Made by a program: the position numbers and the translations under genes. A DNA stretch of 41,908 nucleotides from positions 1 through 41,908 of the forward strand of contig MGXT01000028.1 of assembly GCA_001801465.1 (NCBI GenBank), written 5' to 3'. This document shows, in pieces, positions 19,571-30,121 of this stretch. Numbering within the stretch: position 1 is the stretch's first letter; every line of letters begins with the position of its first letter. Under the pieces are notes generated by a model. The model was given only the letters and a program-made list of their open reading frames with translations. It made no database searches and was not told where the DNA came from. This DNA comes from Gammaproteobacteria bacterium RIFCSPHIGHO2_12_FULL_35_23. Its GTDB lineage: Bacteria > Pseudomonadota > Gammaproteobacteria > UBA12402.

Positions 19571-22500
19571 ATGCCTCGTCTTCATGAATTAGTGCTCAGT
19601 AACTCTCCTGCATTAAAAAGTTTGCTATTTTATAATAAACAAGAACTTGGTATTAGCTACCGCACAACACCTGGTTCCTCAGCCTGGGACTTAAAGAGAT
19701 TTTTAGAGGGCTTACCTTATTGGATTCATTTTAGCAGTGATCTAAAAAAATCTGCTAAAAAAAATCTTATTATAAATGCTTGGACTCTGGCTAGACGTTC
19801 TCTACCAGAGCACTACATTGAAAAATTACTTTTAGAACTTATCCCTAAAGAAGATGATGATTATAAATTACTTATCTGGCAAGGATATTTTTTATTAGAA
19901 ATTTCCAATGCAAATCACATAGCACATATTGACTTTTCCCTATGTAATATTATTTCTTCTGAAACGTTACTAAATGAGGCCTATCACGAGTTTGCTCTTG
20001 CTGCAGACAGCATACAAATTATTGGGCCTTTGGAATTTAACAAATTACTAACTTTAATATCAAACACTAATTTATTTGAATTAGTTACTCTAAGAACTTC
20101 ATTTTTATTAAATTTTAAAGCGCCTTGGCAAATTATTCTTCAAGCTGTTGAAAATATCTCGCCATTTATATTAGAAATTGATACCTTTATTTCTGAATCT
20201 CAACTTCATAAAATACATCAATTAATTCAGTTTGCTGCTATAACAAGACCACTTCACCAAACAGAAGAATTCTGTGACACATTTGATGAATTAATTTTAC
20301 GTCATATTACAACTATCTATGATCAAACTAATAGAGAAAAAACTATCCACCTGCTAATACATACCCAGGCACTTCAAAGTTTAGAAATAAATTTACCAGA
20401 AAATGGTATTATAGAAACAATCATAGCAATTCCTCCCTCCTTAGAAGATATAACTTTTTATGCAAATACAGCAATATTAGATAATCAATTGATTAGACAA
20501 GCACATCATTGGCTTACTTGTATTACCAACCTTAAACAGTTATCCCTTGAAAGCAGATATGCGGGGCCAATATTAAATAATCTACCATCATCCATAAAGC
20601 GAACTTTAAAAAGATTAAACCTTTTAAATTCACTTGGAGTTAAATCTATAGATATTCAATCTTTTCTTAGTGAAGCATCAGAACTTGAAAGTTTATATAT
20701 CAGCTTTTCTACAATACAAAATATTCAAGGCAGCTTTATAGGATTAGCTGCTGGTTCTTTAAAAAAATTAAAACATCTTACTTTAAAAAACATTTCTTTA
20801 TGCCCAGATGAATTAAATAGTTTGTTTGCAGCAGCCTCAAATTTAATATCAATAACTATATCCTATATTGACTCTGGTGGAGATTTTGATCGCTTAACAG
20901 AAAATTCTCTATTATCCTTAAGAACTTGTAAATTAGAAGATATTTATATTAATTCTTTAGGTATCAGTCAACTATTTCTGGCTGCTCCTAATATGGAAAC
21001 CTTGGTGATAGATGAAGATATAAACATAGATCCTGACATCACACTTGTTTCTCACCCCATGCTTTTTCTCAAAGAAGTTTCTTTAGAACTTACTATCTCT
21101 TTTGATCACCTCATTGAATTAGCAGCATTAACACCAAAACTAGAAAAATTAACTATTGATAATATTGAAGGAGATAGTGAAGAATTTTTTGAACATTTAA
21201 GCAACAAATACCCTAACTTAAAAATATTAGAAATAAATGAAACCTCATTTTCTAAAGAACAATTATACAAATTTCTTCAAGCTGCTCAAAATTTAGAAGA
21301 GCTAACGGTTCATATTTCACCTTCAGAATATTCGTTAAGCTGTTTAAATAAACTTCCTAACTTACAGAATATTTATCTACTCGGTGCTATACTAACACAG
21401 AGTGAATTTGAAGAAATATTAACCGCAGCGCCTTACCTTAAAGCAATATCCTTTGCTAATTTAATTTTAACTGATAACACATATTTTTCTACCTTTAAAC
21501 AATACTCTCGTGCCTCATTAAAATATTTTTCAGTTAAAAATCTTAAATTAACAACTAAGCAACTAATAGAAATTTTTACTGCCGCACCATTTCTTCAATG
21601 TATGTACTTTCAAGAACTTCAAAAAGATGAAATTGATCTTACAACTTTAGAAGTTTATTTTACACATTTAATATCAATTAGCAGCAATTTTGATGAAGAA
21701 ATTGCCGAACAAACTGCTGGATGGCTATTAGAGCATGCACCAAAACTAGAAGATTCTTCAGTTGATGACTTAAGAAAAATATTAGGCCTATCACCACTTG
21801 GCAAAAGTCCTAAAGAAATTTCTAGAGAAACCACCTTAATTAATCCTTCAACAAAAATTGATGGAAAAATAGCTTATAAAAAAATAAGCTATTCTGTTTA
21901 CAGATATTTTCAACCTCTAGTAATCGATAGTCCAATAGCTATCCCTATTATTGAACCAAACTTATATCGACTTCATATTTATAATGGCTATCTAAGAAGC
22001 GTGGATGGTAGTATTGAATTTTGTCACGAGTTAAATCTTATTTTTCCTACACCGCCAATTGAAATATTTTCAGATTTGGAAGCAATAAAATTAAAAGCAG
22101 AAAACCTTTCAATGCCTGGTCATGATTATCTTGGTGAATTTAATATCACTTTATTACCGAACCAAAGTTTAGCTCTACCCTCAATTTCTGCACAAGAATT
22201 ATTAATTGGCTTATGTTTACCAGAAGATTTAGTTGATAGCATTTCAATTAAATATTGTTTAGTTAGTAATCAATACTATATAACAAATATAAGTGATAGG
22301 AAATTAACTGCGATACCTCTTCGTTTTATTGTTCGAGTACCCCCAACATTAAATCTTTCTCATCTTTTAACAGACGAAATGCATGAATTAGCTGAATGGA
22401 TTAACCAGTTTAAAAAATTTACTACTGCTAGCGTTAACTTAGCTCCAGGACTGACTGATGATGAAATATTTAGACAAATAATTAGTAATGGTCAAGGAAG

Positions 22501-25500
22501 TTGTCGACACCGAGCTAAAGCTTTTATATGGTGGGTCAATCAACATCTAGGTCAAGCTGGATATGGATGGCTTGATAATGTTCAGGTACGACTTAGTTGC
22601 TCAGCATGTCATGAAATTATAGAAATAAAAATTGAAGAGGAAGATTGGGTTGCCATAGACTTAGGTGGATACTCTTGTGAAATAGAAGAGCTCGCTCCCA
22701 TTAAAACCTCCTCTACCGCTAGTCCAGAATTGCCTATTACAACATTTACCACTCCATCTAGCTATGCTTTAACTACCATTTTTTCCTCTACATGCACCAA
22801 AAAACTTGAGCAAGATGAAATAGAGACTTTTTTACAAACTATTGTAAAAAATCGTGAAACTAGTACTTATTTATTAGAGTTGCCTCAACAAACGTTGTTA
22901 CCTATTGCTTTAATCTTACAAAAAATAGCCTTACAATTTGAAAGGCCGGTATATTACATTAACGGCCTGGATGACTGGCAATGTTGTGGACCTTATCTTT
23001 CTTTTATAGATGGAAGTAATTATTGTTCAGTTAATACAAGACCAGGCGGGCCACTTTATAATTTTTTACAAGAAGCTCGAGAAAATCATGGGTTATTAAT
23101 AATTAATTGGAATAATTTTCCAGCCAATAAAATAGCAAGTTGCCACAGTGTACTGGATAAGCATCCTACCATACAAGGTATTCCAATCCCTAATGATATG
23201 CAAGTAATTAGCTTATTAGCTTCAGACAATCCAGAAACTTATCATGGCTCAGATTTTTCAGGCCGTCATCAGCAACAATTAAGATTAAACATTTCTTTCT
23301 CTGCTGACTATTTAATGTTGCCAGCTGTAACCCCTGAAGAAGCAGAAGGTTTTGTTATAATTGACTGTCACAATTCACCATTATGGAAGTCCTATGTATT
23401 GGGTACACTACAGTTTGCAGGTACGCAGTTAATTTTTAAAGAAGGTTTATTAATTTCAGCTTTACAAAGTGGCAGACCCATTATTATACGCAATGGCCCT
23501 TGGTATTTAGAGGAATTTACTTTATTCTGGCAACAATTAAAAACAAAAGGAAAACTAGACTATTATGGTAGAGAGCTTAGAATACCTGAGGAATTTGTTT
23601 TATTACGAGAAGATAAATTTTCTTTGCAAGAGCTCTATCCAGAAATAATAGTAAACATTGGTCCTGTATCAAATGAGTCTTCTTATGATTACTGTTTAAA
23701 TCCCTCTACCTATTATCAATTTTTATCTGGTTATCAATTTAGAGAAGGGTTATTCGAGCAAACCTCAGGATGGTTAGCTGAACGAAAAATCACAGCGGCT
23801 GGGGAAGAAGACAATGTAGTAAATATATTAGTAACTAGAAATCTTTCATTTAATCAATGGAGTGAAATATTAGCTTGTGCACAACTTTATAATAAAAAAC
23901 TACATTTGTTATTGGCGCCAAATGTTATTTGGCCTGAAAATTTTCCTTTATCGCCTACTTTAGCAGCTCACCTTGAAATAAAGCCTATTTTTCCTCATAT
24001 TAATACTAAAATATATTTAATTTCTGGAATTGATATACTTAATACAGAATTTACTCTAAGTGAATCACAGCCAGATATTTCACTTACTCTAACAGAAAAC
24101 ATTACTCTTGCTGATTTAACCTATAGATTACAGTCTAGCTCCACAGAAAGTGGCTATTCTTTTACAGAGACACAAAGTGATATATGGTCAGCATTGATAT
24201 CAGGTCAAACTGTTTTATTAAAAGGACATATATCTTCTGAGCTAGCTGATGGTTTAGCAAGTATTATACTACAAGGAAAAATATACTATAACGGCAAATT
24301 TGAAATAATTTCTGGAAAATTAATTATTATAACTAGCAATTCAGTAAATATAAAATTTTGTGAATGTTATAAAATTGATTATGAAAAAGATTCACTTACT
24401 GAGCCAACTATGAAAAGATCATCAGTTTCAGCTACCCCCAGTTCAACTAGCAGCCCAGGGTTATCTGATACTGAAAGAGACGGCCCACGAAGCAAGTCAT
24501 TAGAAACCGAAGTTTTGTCTTTTGATTTAAGTGAAACCGCAGCGGCAGAGTTTGAAGAAAAAAGATTTATTTTATTTTATAACGCTCTTTCAGTCAGTAA
24601 AGGAGTTGTACTATCAGGTCAAACCTCTGTCGGTAAAAGCACTTTTATGAACTGTATGGTCAATATAACCACAGGTTATTATGTTTTTAAAGATCTAGAG
24701 GCTTGGATTAATGCGCCCTTTTCTGAATCAGATCAGTTTTATATTTTGTTTATAGATGAAGCAAACTTGAAGGGTAAAAGTTGGTTGGAATTTATAGATT
24801 TAAATAACAATCCACCTTCAATATTAATTAATGGAAAAATTCATTACTTATCAGACAAACATCGAGTTGTCTTAGCTTGTAATCCAGAAAGTTATCAAGC
24901 TGGCCGTAATGATCCAGAGTTTTTTAATTACTGTGTTAAAGTTAAATTTGATTCTATTCCTTATGCCAACCTGTATCATAAAATTTTATTGCCTTTAAAG
25001 CCAATACATATAGAAGACAAAACTTGGTACTATATTTGTCAAGCCTGGTTATTAATGCTTGCAACTATCAATGCTAAAAGTGAAACTTTAACAGCACGGG
25101 AATTAGAAACCGTCGCTTTATTGTTTCGAAATAAAAGTGCAGCTTTGAGCTTAACTACGGCAGCTAGAACCTGTGCCGCTGCATCTGCTGGCTCTGCTGA
25201 TAAAGATAGGCTATTACTTTTACAAGGAATTTGTACTTTTTTGTCACTTTATACATCTTTGTTTACACAAGATCAGTGTCATCAACTCACCGTATTAATT
25301 GATAGGCTGTTTGATTTTAAGCAATCTGATCTAAATTTAGATATTGACAATCTATTAGACCCTCTTGAAATTAAAATTTTAAATGAGCATGGTTTATTTT
25401 ATTGTGAAACCCACAATCAGGTATATCAATTATTAAAATATTTCTTAATGGTTCGTAAAGAAAATCAAACTTATAACCTCGAAACAACAAGCTTAGGCGG

Positions 25501-26401
25501 TATAATTTTAGAAGGTGAACCAGGAATTGGTAAATCACTTTTATTACGCACCTTTTTAGAAAGCCATGGTTTTATAGCAACAAACTTGGCCTCAGCAGAA
25601 GAAGAGAGAAAAGTTTATTATTATTTACCAATGGACATGGATTATACTGAGAAAGAGCGGTTACTTCTACAAGCTTATCGAGAAGGGGCGCCCATTATTA
25701 TTGATGAAATTAATACCGATATCATGGAGCATTTACTCAATGATATTATTGGCACTAAACATGATCGAACTGACATTGCATCAAGACCCGCACCTGGATT
25801 TATAATATTTGGCAGCATGAGCTTAGCTACTATGTCAGGCAGAAAAATTTTAAGTCCAGCTCTACGACATCGATTATTAACTTATAAACTTCCTATGTAT
25901 AATGAAACTGAGTTACAGAGATTATTGCAATTTAAATATCCAGATCTTTCACCTAAGTTATGCGCATTAATTATCACTTCTTTTTTTACTGCAAGAAACA
26001 ATCCTAGCATTCAAATCAAACCAACCCTTAGAGATTTAGAAGAAATAGCAAAAAATCCACTCAGGATTTTTTCTGCATTAATTGCAGAATGCGAAAATAG
26101 GATTAGTGTATTAGAAAATACGCTAAATAATTTATATGCTTTAAACCAAGATCGAGTAATTAATACAGACAATTTAATTTATAGGCATTTTAAAATACTT
26201 GGCTTATTAACAAGATCAAATAAGTTAAATGCTGACGGAAAGGTTTTAAAAGACTCTGGTTTACTTGATAAGCTATTTATATCATTGCAAAACTTGTTAC
26301 CCTCCCCTCCTTATTGCGTACACGGCTTTTTTCCAATACCTAGATCAAGACAGGCTACCCCTACACCTCCTGAAGGTATTTTAGCTCCAACACTTTCTTA
26401 A
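19571..26401 (+). CDS. Giant LRR - transglutaminase-like - tandem AAA+ protein, candidate type IV effector
   Basis: This 2276-residue protein matches no characterised protein I can name. Residues about 255-720 are leucine-rich repeats with a recurring F.AAP.LE.L.I unit (near 417, 467, 570 and 666). Residues about 955-1040 look like a transglutaminase/papain-like core with Cys978 (GSCRHRAKAF), His1014 (CHEIIEI) and Asp1030 (WVAIDLGG). From about 1095 come AAA+-like modules: three without a P-loop (about 1095-1250, 1258-1350, 1415-1600), then one with Walker A GQTSVGKS (1683-1690) and Walker B ILFIDE (D1729, E1730), and a last with GEPGIGKS (1982-1989), IIIDE (D2045, E2046) and SPALRHR (2095-2101) as an arginine-finger/sensor region. 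The last resembles the AAA_5 (dynein/midasin/MoxR) type. A Ser/Thr/Pro-rich linker lies near 1614-1645. No signal peptide or membrane segment is seen. The start has AAGGAA 4 bp upstream and a PmrA-like box before it, so a translocated effector is inferred, not shown. Confidence 0.8.
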   Translation: MPRLHELVLSNSPALKSLLFYNKQELGISYRTTPGSSAWDLKRFLEGLPYWIHFSSDLKKSAKKNLIINAWTLARRSLPEHYIEKLLLELIPKEDDDYKLLIWQGYFLLEISNANHIAHIDFSLCNIISSETLLNEAYHEFALAADSIQIIGPLEFNKLLTLISNTNLFELVTLRTSFLLNFKAPWQIILQAVENISPFILEIDTFISESQLHKIHQLIQFAAITRPLHQTEEFCDTFDELILRHITTIYDQTNREKTIHLLIHTQALQSLEINLPENGIIETIIAIPPSLEDITFYANTAILDNQLIRQAHHWLTCITNLKQLSLESRYAGPILNNLPSSIKRTLKRLNLLNSLGVKSIDIQSFLSEASELESLYISFSTIQNIQGSFIGLAAGSLKKLKHLTLKNISLCPDELNSLFAAASNLISITISYIDSGGDFDRLTENSLLSLRTCKLEDIYINSLGISQLFLAAPNMETLVIDEDINIDPDITLVSHPMLFLKEVSLELTISFDHLIELAALTPKLEKLTIDNIEGDSEEFFEHLSNKYPNLKILEINETSFSKEQLYKFLQAAQNLEELTVHISPSEYSLSCLNKLPNLQNIYLLGAILTQSEFEEILTAAPYLKAISFANLILTDNTYFSTFKQYSRASLKYFSVKNLKLTTKQLIEIFTAAPFLQCMYFQELQKDEIDLTTLEVYFTHLISISSNFDEEIAEQTAGWLLEHAPKLEDSSVDDLRKILGLSPLGKSPKEISRETTLINPSTKIDGKIAYKKISYSVYRYFQPLVIDSPIAIPIIEPNLYRLHIYNGYLRSVDGSIEFCHELNLIFPTPPIEIFSDLEAIKLKAENLSMPGHDYLGEFNITLLPNQSLALPSISAQELLIGLCLPEDLVDSISIKYCLVSNQYYITNISDRKLTAIPLRFIVRVPPTLNLSHLLTDEMHELAEWINQFKKFTTASVNLAPGLTDDEIFRQIISNGQGSCRHRAKAFIWWVNQHLGQAGYGWLDNVQVRLSCSACHEIIEIKIEEEDWVAIDLGGYSCEIEELAPIKTSSTASPELPITTFTTPSSYALTTIFSSTCTKKLEQDEIETFLQTIVKNRETSTYLLELPQQTLLPIALILQKIALQFERPVYYINGLDDWQCCGPYLSFIDGSNYCSVNTRPGGPLYNFLQEARENHGLLIINWNNFPANKIASCHSVLDKHPTIQGIPIPNDMQVISLLASDNPETYHGSDFSGRHQQQLRLNISFSADYLMLPAVTPEEAEGFVIIDCHNSPLWKSYVLGTLQFAGTQLIFKEGLLISALQSGRPIIIRNGPWYLEEFTLFWQQLKTKGKLDYYGRELRIPEEFVLLREDKFSLQELYPEIIVNIGPVSNESSYDYCLNPSTYYQFLSGYQFREGLFEQTSGWLAERKITAAGEEDNVVNILVTRNLSFNQWSEILACAQLYNKKLHLLLAPNVIWPENFPLSPTLAAHLEIKPIFPHINTKIYLISGIDILNTEFTLSESQPDISLTLTENITLADLTYRLQSSSTESGYSFTETQSDIWSALISGQTVLLKGHISSELADGLASIILQGKIYYNGKFEIISGKLIIITSNSVNIKFCECYKIDYEKDSLTEPTMKRSSVSATPSSTSSPGLSDTERDGPRSKSLETEVLSFDLSETAAAEFEEKRFILFYNALSVSKGVVLSGQTSVGKSTFMNCMVNITTGYYVFKDLEAWINAPFSESDQFYILFIDEANLKGKSWLEFIDLNNNPPSILINGKIHYLSDKHRVVLACNPESYQAGRNDPEFFNYCVKVKFDSIPYANLYHKILLPLKPIHIEDKTWYYICQAWLLMLATINAKSETLTARELETVALLFRNKSAALSLTTAARTCAAASAGSADKDRLLLLQGICTFLSLYTSLFTQDQCHQLTVLIDRLFDFKQSDLNLDIDNLLDPLEIKILNEHGLFYCETHNQVYQLLKYFLMVRKENQTYNLETTSLGGIILEGEPGIGKSLLLRTFLESHGFIATNLASAEEERKVYYYLPMDMDYTEKERLLLQAYREGAPIIIDEINTDIMEHLLNDIIGTKHDRTDIASRPAPGFIIFGSMSLATMSGRKILSPALRHRLLTYKLPMYNETELQRLLQFKYPDLSPKLCALIITSFFTARNNPSIQIKPTLRDLEEIAKNPLRIFSALIAECENRISVLENTLNNLYALNQDRVINTDNLIYRHFKILGLLTRSNKLNADGKVLKDSGLLDKLFISLQNLLPSPPYCVHGFFPIPRSRQATPTPPEGILAPTLS

Positions 26402-26451
26402 ATTTTTTATAAAAGTAATAAACATCAGCAGCTTTAAAGAAAAATAAAAAT

Positions 26452-26820
26452 TTAAAAATCATTTAATAATTGATAAAGAAATTTTTGAATAGGACTCATG
26501 CTACATTGTGCAGGCTGACCACTAGAAGAGGGTGTCAAGGTTCCATAAATCATTGTTCCATCTTTATCTGTACACCAAGAATATCCACCACCACCCACAT
26601 CCCATTGTTGAGATAAGTACCCGCCTAATAGCCCACATGCAGGTAAATTACAACCAATACAGTAATCTTCATAAGTAGCATATTTAGCCTGCATTTGTTT
26701 ACGTTGATATAAACAGCCTTGCTCTCGATGTGAGTTAACAAAACGAGAAGCTAATACCATTAGAATATATAAACCTATAATCCAAATAATGGCATATATC
26801 ACTCTACTTTTTGAAGACAT
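26452..26820 (-). CDS. Small membrane-anchored Cys-rich protein with thyroglobulin type-1-like core
   Basis: This 122-residue protein is not a named family member that I recognise. An N-terminal hydrophobic helix (about residues 7-25) would anchor it in the inner membrane or act as an uncleaved signal. The rest has seven cysteines (C36, C54, C57, C62, C83, C106 and none near the end beyond these, six in all outside the helix). The segment GYSWCTDKDGTMIYGT (79-94) followed by C106 resembles the thyroglobulin type-1 core CWCVD..G....GT......C, with Ser at the first Cys. Such domains can inhibit cysteine proteases in animals; here the likeness is by eye only. The ATG is preceded by AAGGAT. It lies 14 bp after icd on the same strand, reading away from it, and converges on the giant gene. 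Confidence 0.7.
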   Translation of the reverse strand: MSSKSRVIYAIIWIIGLYILMVLASRFVNSHREQGCLYQRKQMQAKYATYEDYCIGCNLPACGLLGGYLSQQWDVGGGGYSWCTDKDGTMIYGTLTPSSSGQPAQCSMSPIQKFLYQLLNDF

Positions 26821-26834
26821 ACAATCCTTATTAT

Positions 26835-28091
26835 CTACATATGTGCAATAATAGCATCACCAAATTGTGAACACTTTAATAGCTTAGCACCTTCCATTAA
26901 ACGTTCAAAGTCATAAGTGACAGTTTTTGCAGCAATTGCCCCCTTAACACCTTTGATAATTAAATCAGCTGCTGCTGTCCAGCCTAAATAACGTAGCATC
27001 ATTTCAGCTGACAATACAAGCGATCCTGGATTAACCTTATCCTGACCAGCATATTTAGGTGCCGTTCCATGAGTTGCCTCAAAAATGGCTGCTTGATCTC
27101 CTATATTAGCACCAGGTGCAATCCCTATCCCCCCTACTTGTGCTGCAAGAGCATCAGAAAGATAGTCACCATTTAAATTTAAAGTAGCAATAACATCATA
27201 ATCAGCCGGCCTTAATAAAATTTGCTGCAACATAGCATCAGCAATAACGTCTTTTATAGTAATTTCTTTCCCTGTTTTTGGATTTTTAAATATACACCAT
27301 GGGCCGTTATCGATTTCTTTAGCCCTAAACTCATCTTTAGCTAGCTGATAACCCCAATCCTTAAAAGCTCCTTCAGTAAACTTCATAATATTACCTTTAT
27401 GAACTAAGGTTACAGAGGCTTTATCATTATCGATAGCATATTGAATAGCGGCCCTCACTAATCGCTGAGTACCAGCTTTAGAAACAGGTTTAATCCCAAT
27501 TCCACAATGCTCAGGAAAACGTATTTTTTTAACATGCATCTCATTTTGTAAAAAACTGATTACTTTTTTAGCTTCAGCAGTATCTGCTGCCCATTCTATA
27601 CCTGCATAAATATCTTCAGAATTTTCTCTAAAAATTACCATATCAGTTAGCTCTGGATGTCTCAAAGGACTAGGCGTGCCAGCAAAATAACGTACTGGTC
27701 TTAAACATATATACAAGTCTAACAGCTGTCTTAAGGCCACATTTAGAGAACGGATTCCACCACTAACAGGTGTAGTTAAAGGCCCTTTAATTGCCGTTTT
27801 AAATTCTCTAATTGCAGTTAAGGTTTCTTCCGGTAACCAAGTATCCTTACCATAAATTTTGGTTGCTTTTTCACCAGCATAAACTTCCATCCAAGCTATA
27901 CTTTTCTGGCCTTGATAAGCTTTTTCAAGTGCCATATCCACAACTTTCTTCATAACAGGAGTGATATCAACACCTATTCCGTCTCCTTCTATATAGGGAA
28001 TAATAGGATGATTAGGTACATTTAATGAACCATTTTTATTTATAGTAATTGTTTCGGCATGTTGAGGAACTTTAATATGCTGATAGGCCAT
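26835..28091 (-). CDS. icd: NADP-dependent isocitrate dehydrogenase
   Basis: Icd oxidises isocitrate to 2-oxoglutarate in the TCA cycle, making NADPH. The 418 residues match E. coli (416) in length and motifs: [12 protein letters not shown] near the N-terminus, [12 protein letters not shown] with Ser115 (equivalent to E. coli Ser113, the AceK phosphorylation site), RPVRYF, and [19 protein letters not shown] with the catalytic Asp, then [20 protein letters not shown] reasonable ribosome site (GGGAGT) precedes the ATG. The small Cys-rich gene follows 14 bp downstream and may be co-transcribed. Confidence 0.98.
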   Translation of the reverse strand: MAYQHIKVPQHAETITINKNGSLNVPNHPIIPYIEGDGIGVDITPVMKKVVDMALEKAYQGQKSIAWMEVYAGEKATKIYGKDTWLPEETLTAIREFKTAIKGPLTTPVSGGIRSLNVALRQLLDLYICLRPVRYFAGTPSPLRHPELTDMVIFRENSEDIYAGIEWAADTAEAKKVISFLQNEMHVKKIRFPEHCGIGIKPVSKAGTQRLVRAAIQYAIDNDKASVTLVHKGNIMKFTEGAFKDWGYQLAKDEFRAKEIDNGPWCIFKNPKTGKEITIKDVIADAMLQQILLRPADYDVIATLNLNGDYLSDALAAQVGGIGIAPGANIGDQAAIFEATHGTAPKYAGQDKVNPGSLVLSAEMMLRYLGWTAAADLIIKGVKGAIAAKTVTYDFERLMEGAKLLKCSQFGDAIIAHM

Positions 28092-28301
28092 TTTTTACTC
28101 CCTTCATTTTTTTAGTAGCCAAATCATAGCAGTTTTACTTATACTCCTGTAGCGTTTTTTGAGTTAAATATTGAAGAGATTATTTTTCAAAATAGAAAAA
28201 TACTAAGCAGTTAATATAGAAAAACTCTAAGCTTTATCAATTTATACAATGTTTTTAAATAATTCTATATGGACTAATAATAATCAAACGCGAGTGTTGA
28301 A

Positions 28302-28883
28302 TTAATAATAAGGATTTTCTCCGCAGCTATGATCTGTCGCATCTTTAACTGCTGTTATTTCTGGGAGCCTTTCCTTTAAAGTTTGTTCAATACCTTGTTT
28401 AAGAGTTACATCAACCATCCCACAACCTTGGCATCCACCACCAAATTGTAATATCACTTCATTGTTTTCAGTAATTTCTACTAGTCTTACTACGCCGCCA
28501 TGTGCAGCCAAAGCTGGATTAACTTCCATTTCTATTAAATACTGTACTCTTTCTTCTAAAGGCGCATTTTCATCTAATAAAGAAACTGGTTGTAAATGAG
28601 GTGTTTCAATCTGCAACTCTTCTTTTACTCCTTTCGCTTTAAAGTCAATTTTAGCCCCTTCTAAATACTTCGTACTTTTATTGTCAACAAATAAAGAAAA
28701 ACCATTAAAGTTTATTAGCAAATCATCTGTATGCTCAGGTCCAATATTAATAAATTCTAAACTTGCTTCGGCATAAGGAGTATTAGGATCAACAGCTCGT
28801 AAACGCAATGATTTATCTTTATTTTCAGGCCTATCAAAAAGTTTTTTTAAATACACCTGGGCTGAATTAGTTATTTTTATCAT
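28302..28883 (-). CDS. nfuA: Fe-S biogenesis protein NfuA
   Basis: NfuA carries and delivers 4Fe-4S clusters to target enzymes such as aconitase. The 193-residue protein has the degenerate A-type carrier domain at the N-terminus (SAQVYLKKLFDRPE...) and a C-terminal Nfu domain with the cluster-binding CxxC (C151, C154 in FGGGCQGCGMVDVTLKQGIE). Length is that of E. coli NfuA (191). It is alone on the minus strand, divergent from hemF, 210 bp upstream of icd with nothing recognisable between. Confidence 0.96.
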   Translation of the reverse strand: MIKITNSAQVYLKKLFDRPENKDKSLRLRAVDPNTPYAEASLEFINIGPEHTDDLLINFNGFSLFVDNKSTKYLEGAKIDFKAKGVKEELQIETPHLQPVSLLDENAPLEERVQYLIEMEVNPALAAHGGVVRLVEITENNEVILQFGGGCQGCGMVDVTLKQGIEQTLKERLPEITAVKDATDHSCGENPYY

Positions 28884-28960
28884 AAAAATTATCCTATGAA
28901 ATAGGATTAAATAATAACAAATTTTGCACTAAATACCATGTTTATCTTTGAGTTGATTAA

Positions 28961-29947
<987 letters not shown>

Positions 29948-29985
29948 AACAATAAGTTGTAATCAAAAATTCATGAATAAATTAA

Positions 29986-30013
29986 TTGACCGACTAATAA
30001 AGACTGTTATACT
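29986..30013 (+). promoter_or_regulatory. Promoter of tRNA-Leu(CAA)
   Basis: TTGACC (29986-29991) and TATACT (30008-30013) lie 16 bp apart, placing the transcription start a few bases before the tRNA 5' end at 30026. Confidence 0.6.
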
Positions 30014-30025
30014 TTTGTGCTCTAT

Positions 30026-30112
30026 GCCGGGATGGCGGAACTGGTAGACGCGCCGGACTCAAAATCCGGTGGTGGTAACACCGTGTCGGTTCGATTCCGA
30101 CTCTCGGCACCA
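30026..30112 (+). tRNA. tRNA-Leu (anticodon CAA)
   Basis: An 87-base class II tRNA. The acceptor stem GCCGGGA (30026-30032) pairs with TCTCGGC (30102-30108), the anticodon loop CTCAAAA gives CAA, the T-loop GGTTCGATTCC is present and CCA is encoded (30110-30112). It lies between hemF and the 3' end of convergent ppsR. Confidence 0.97.
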
Positions 30113-30121
30113 TAGCTATTA

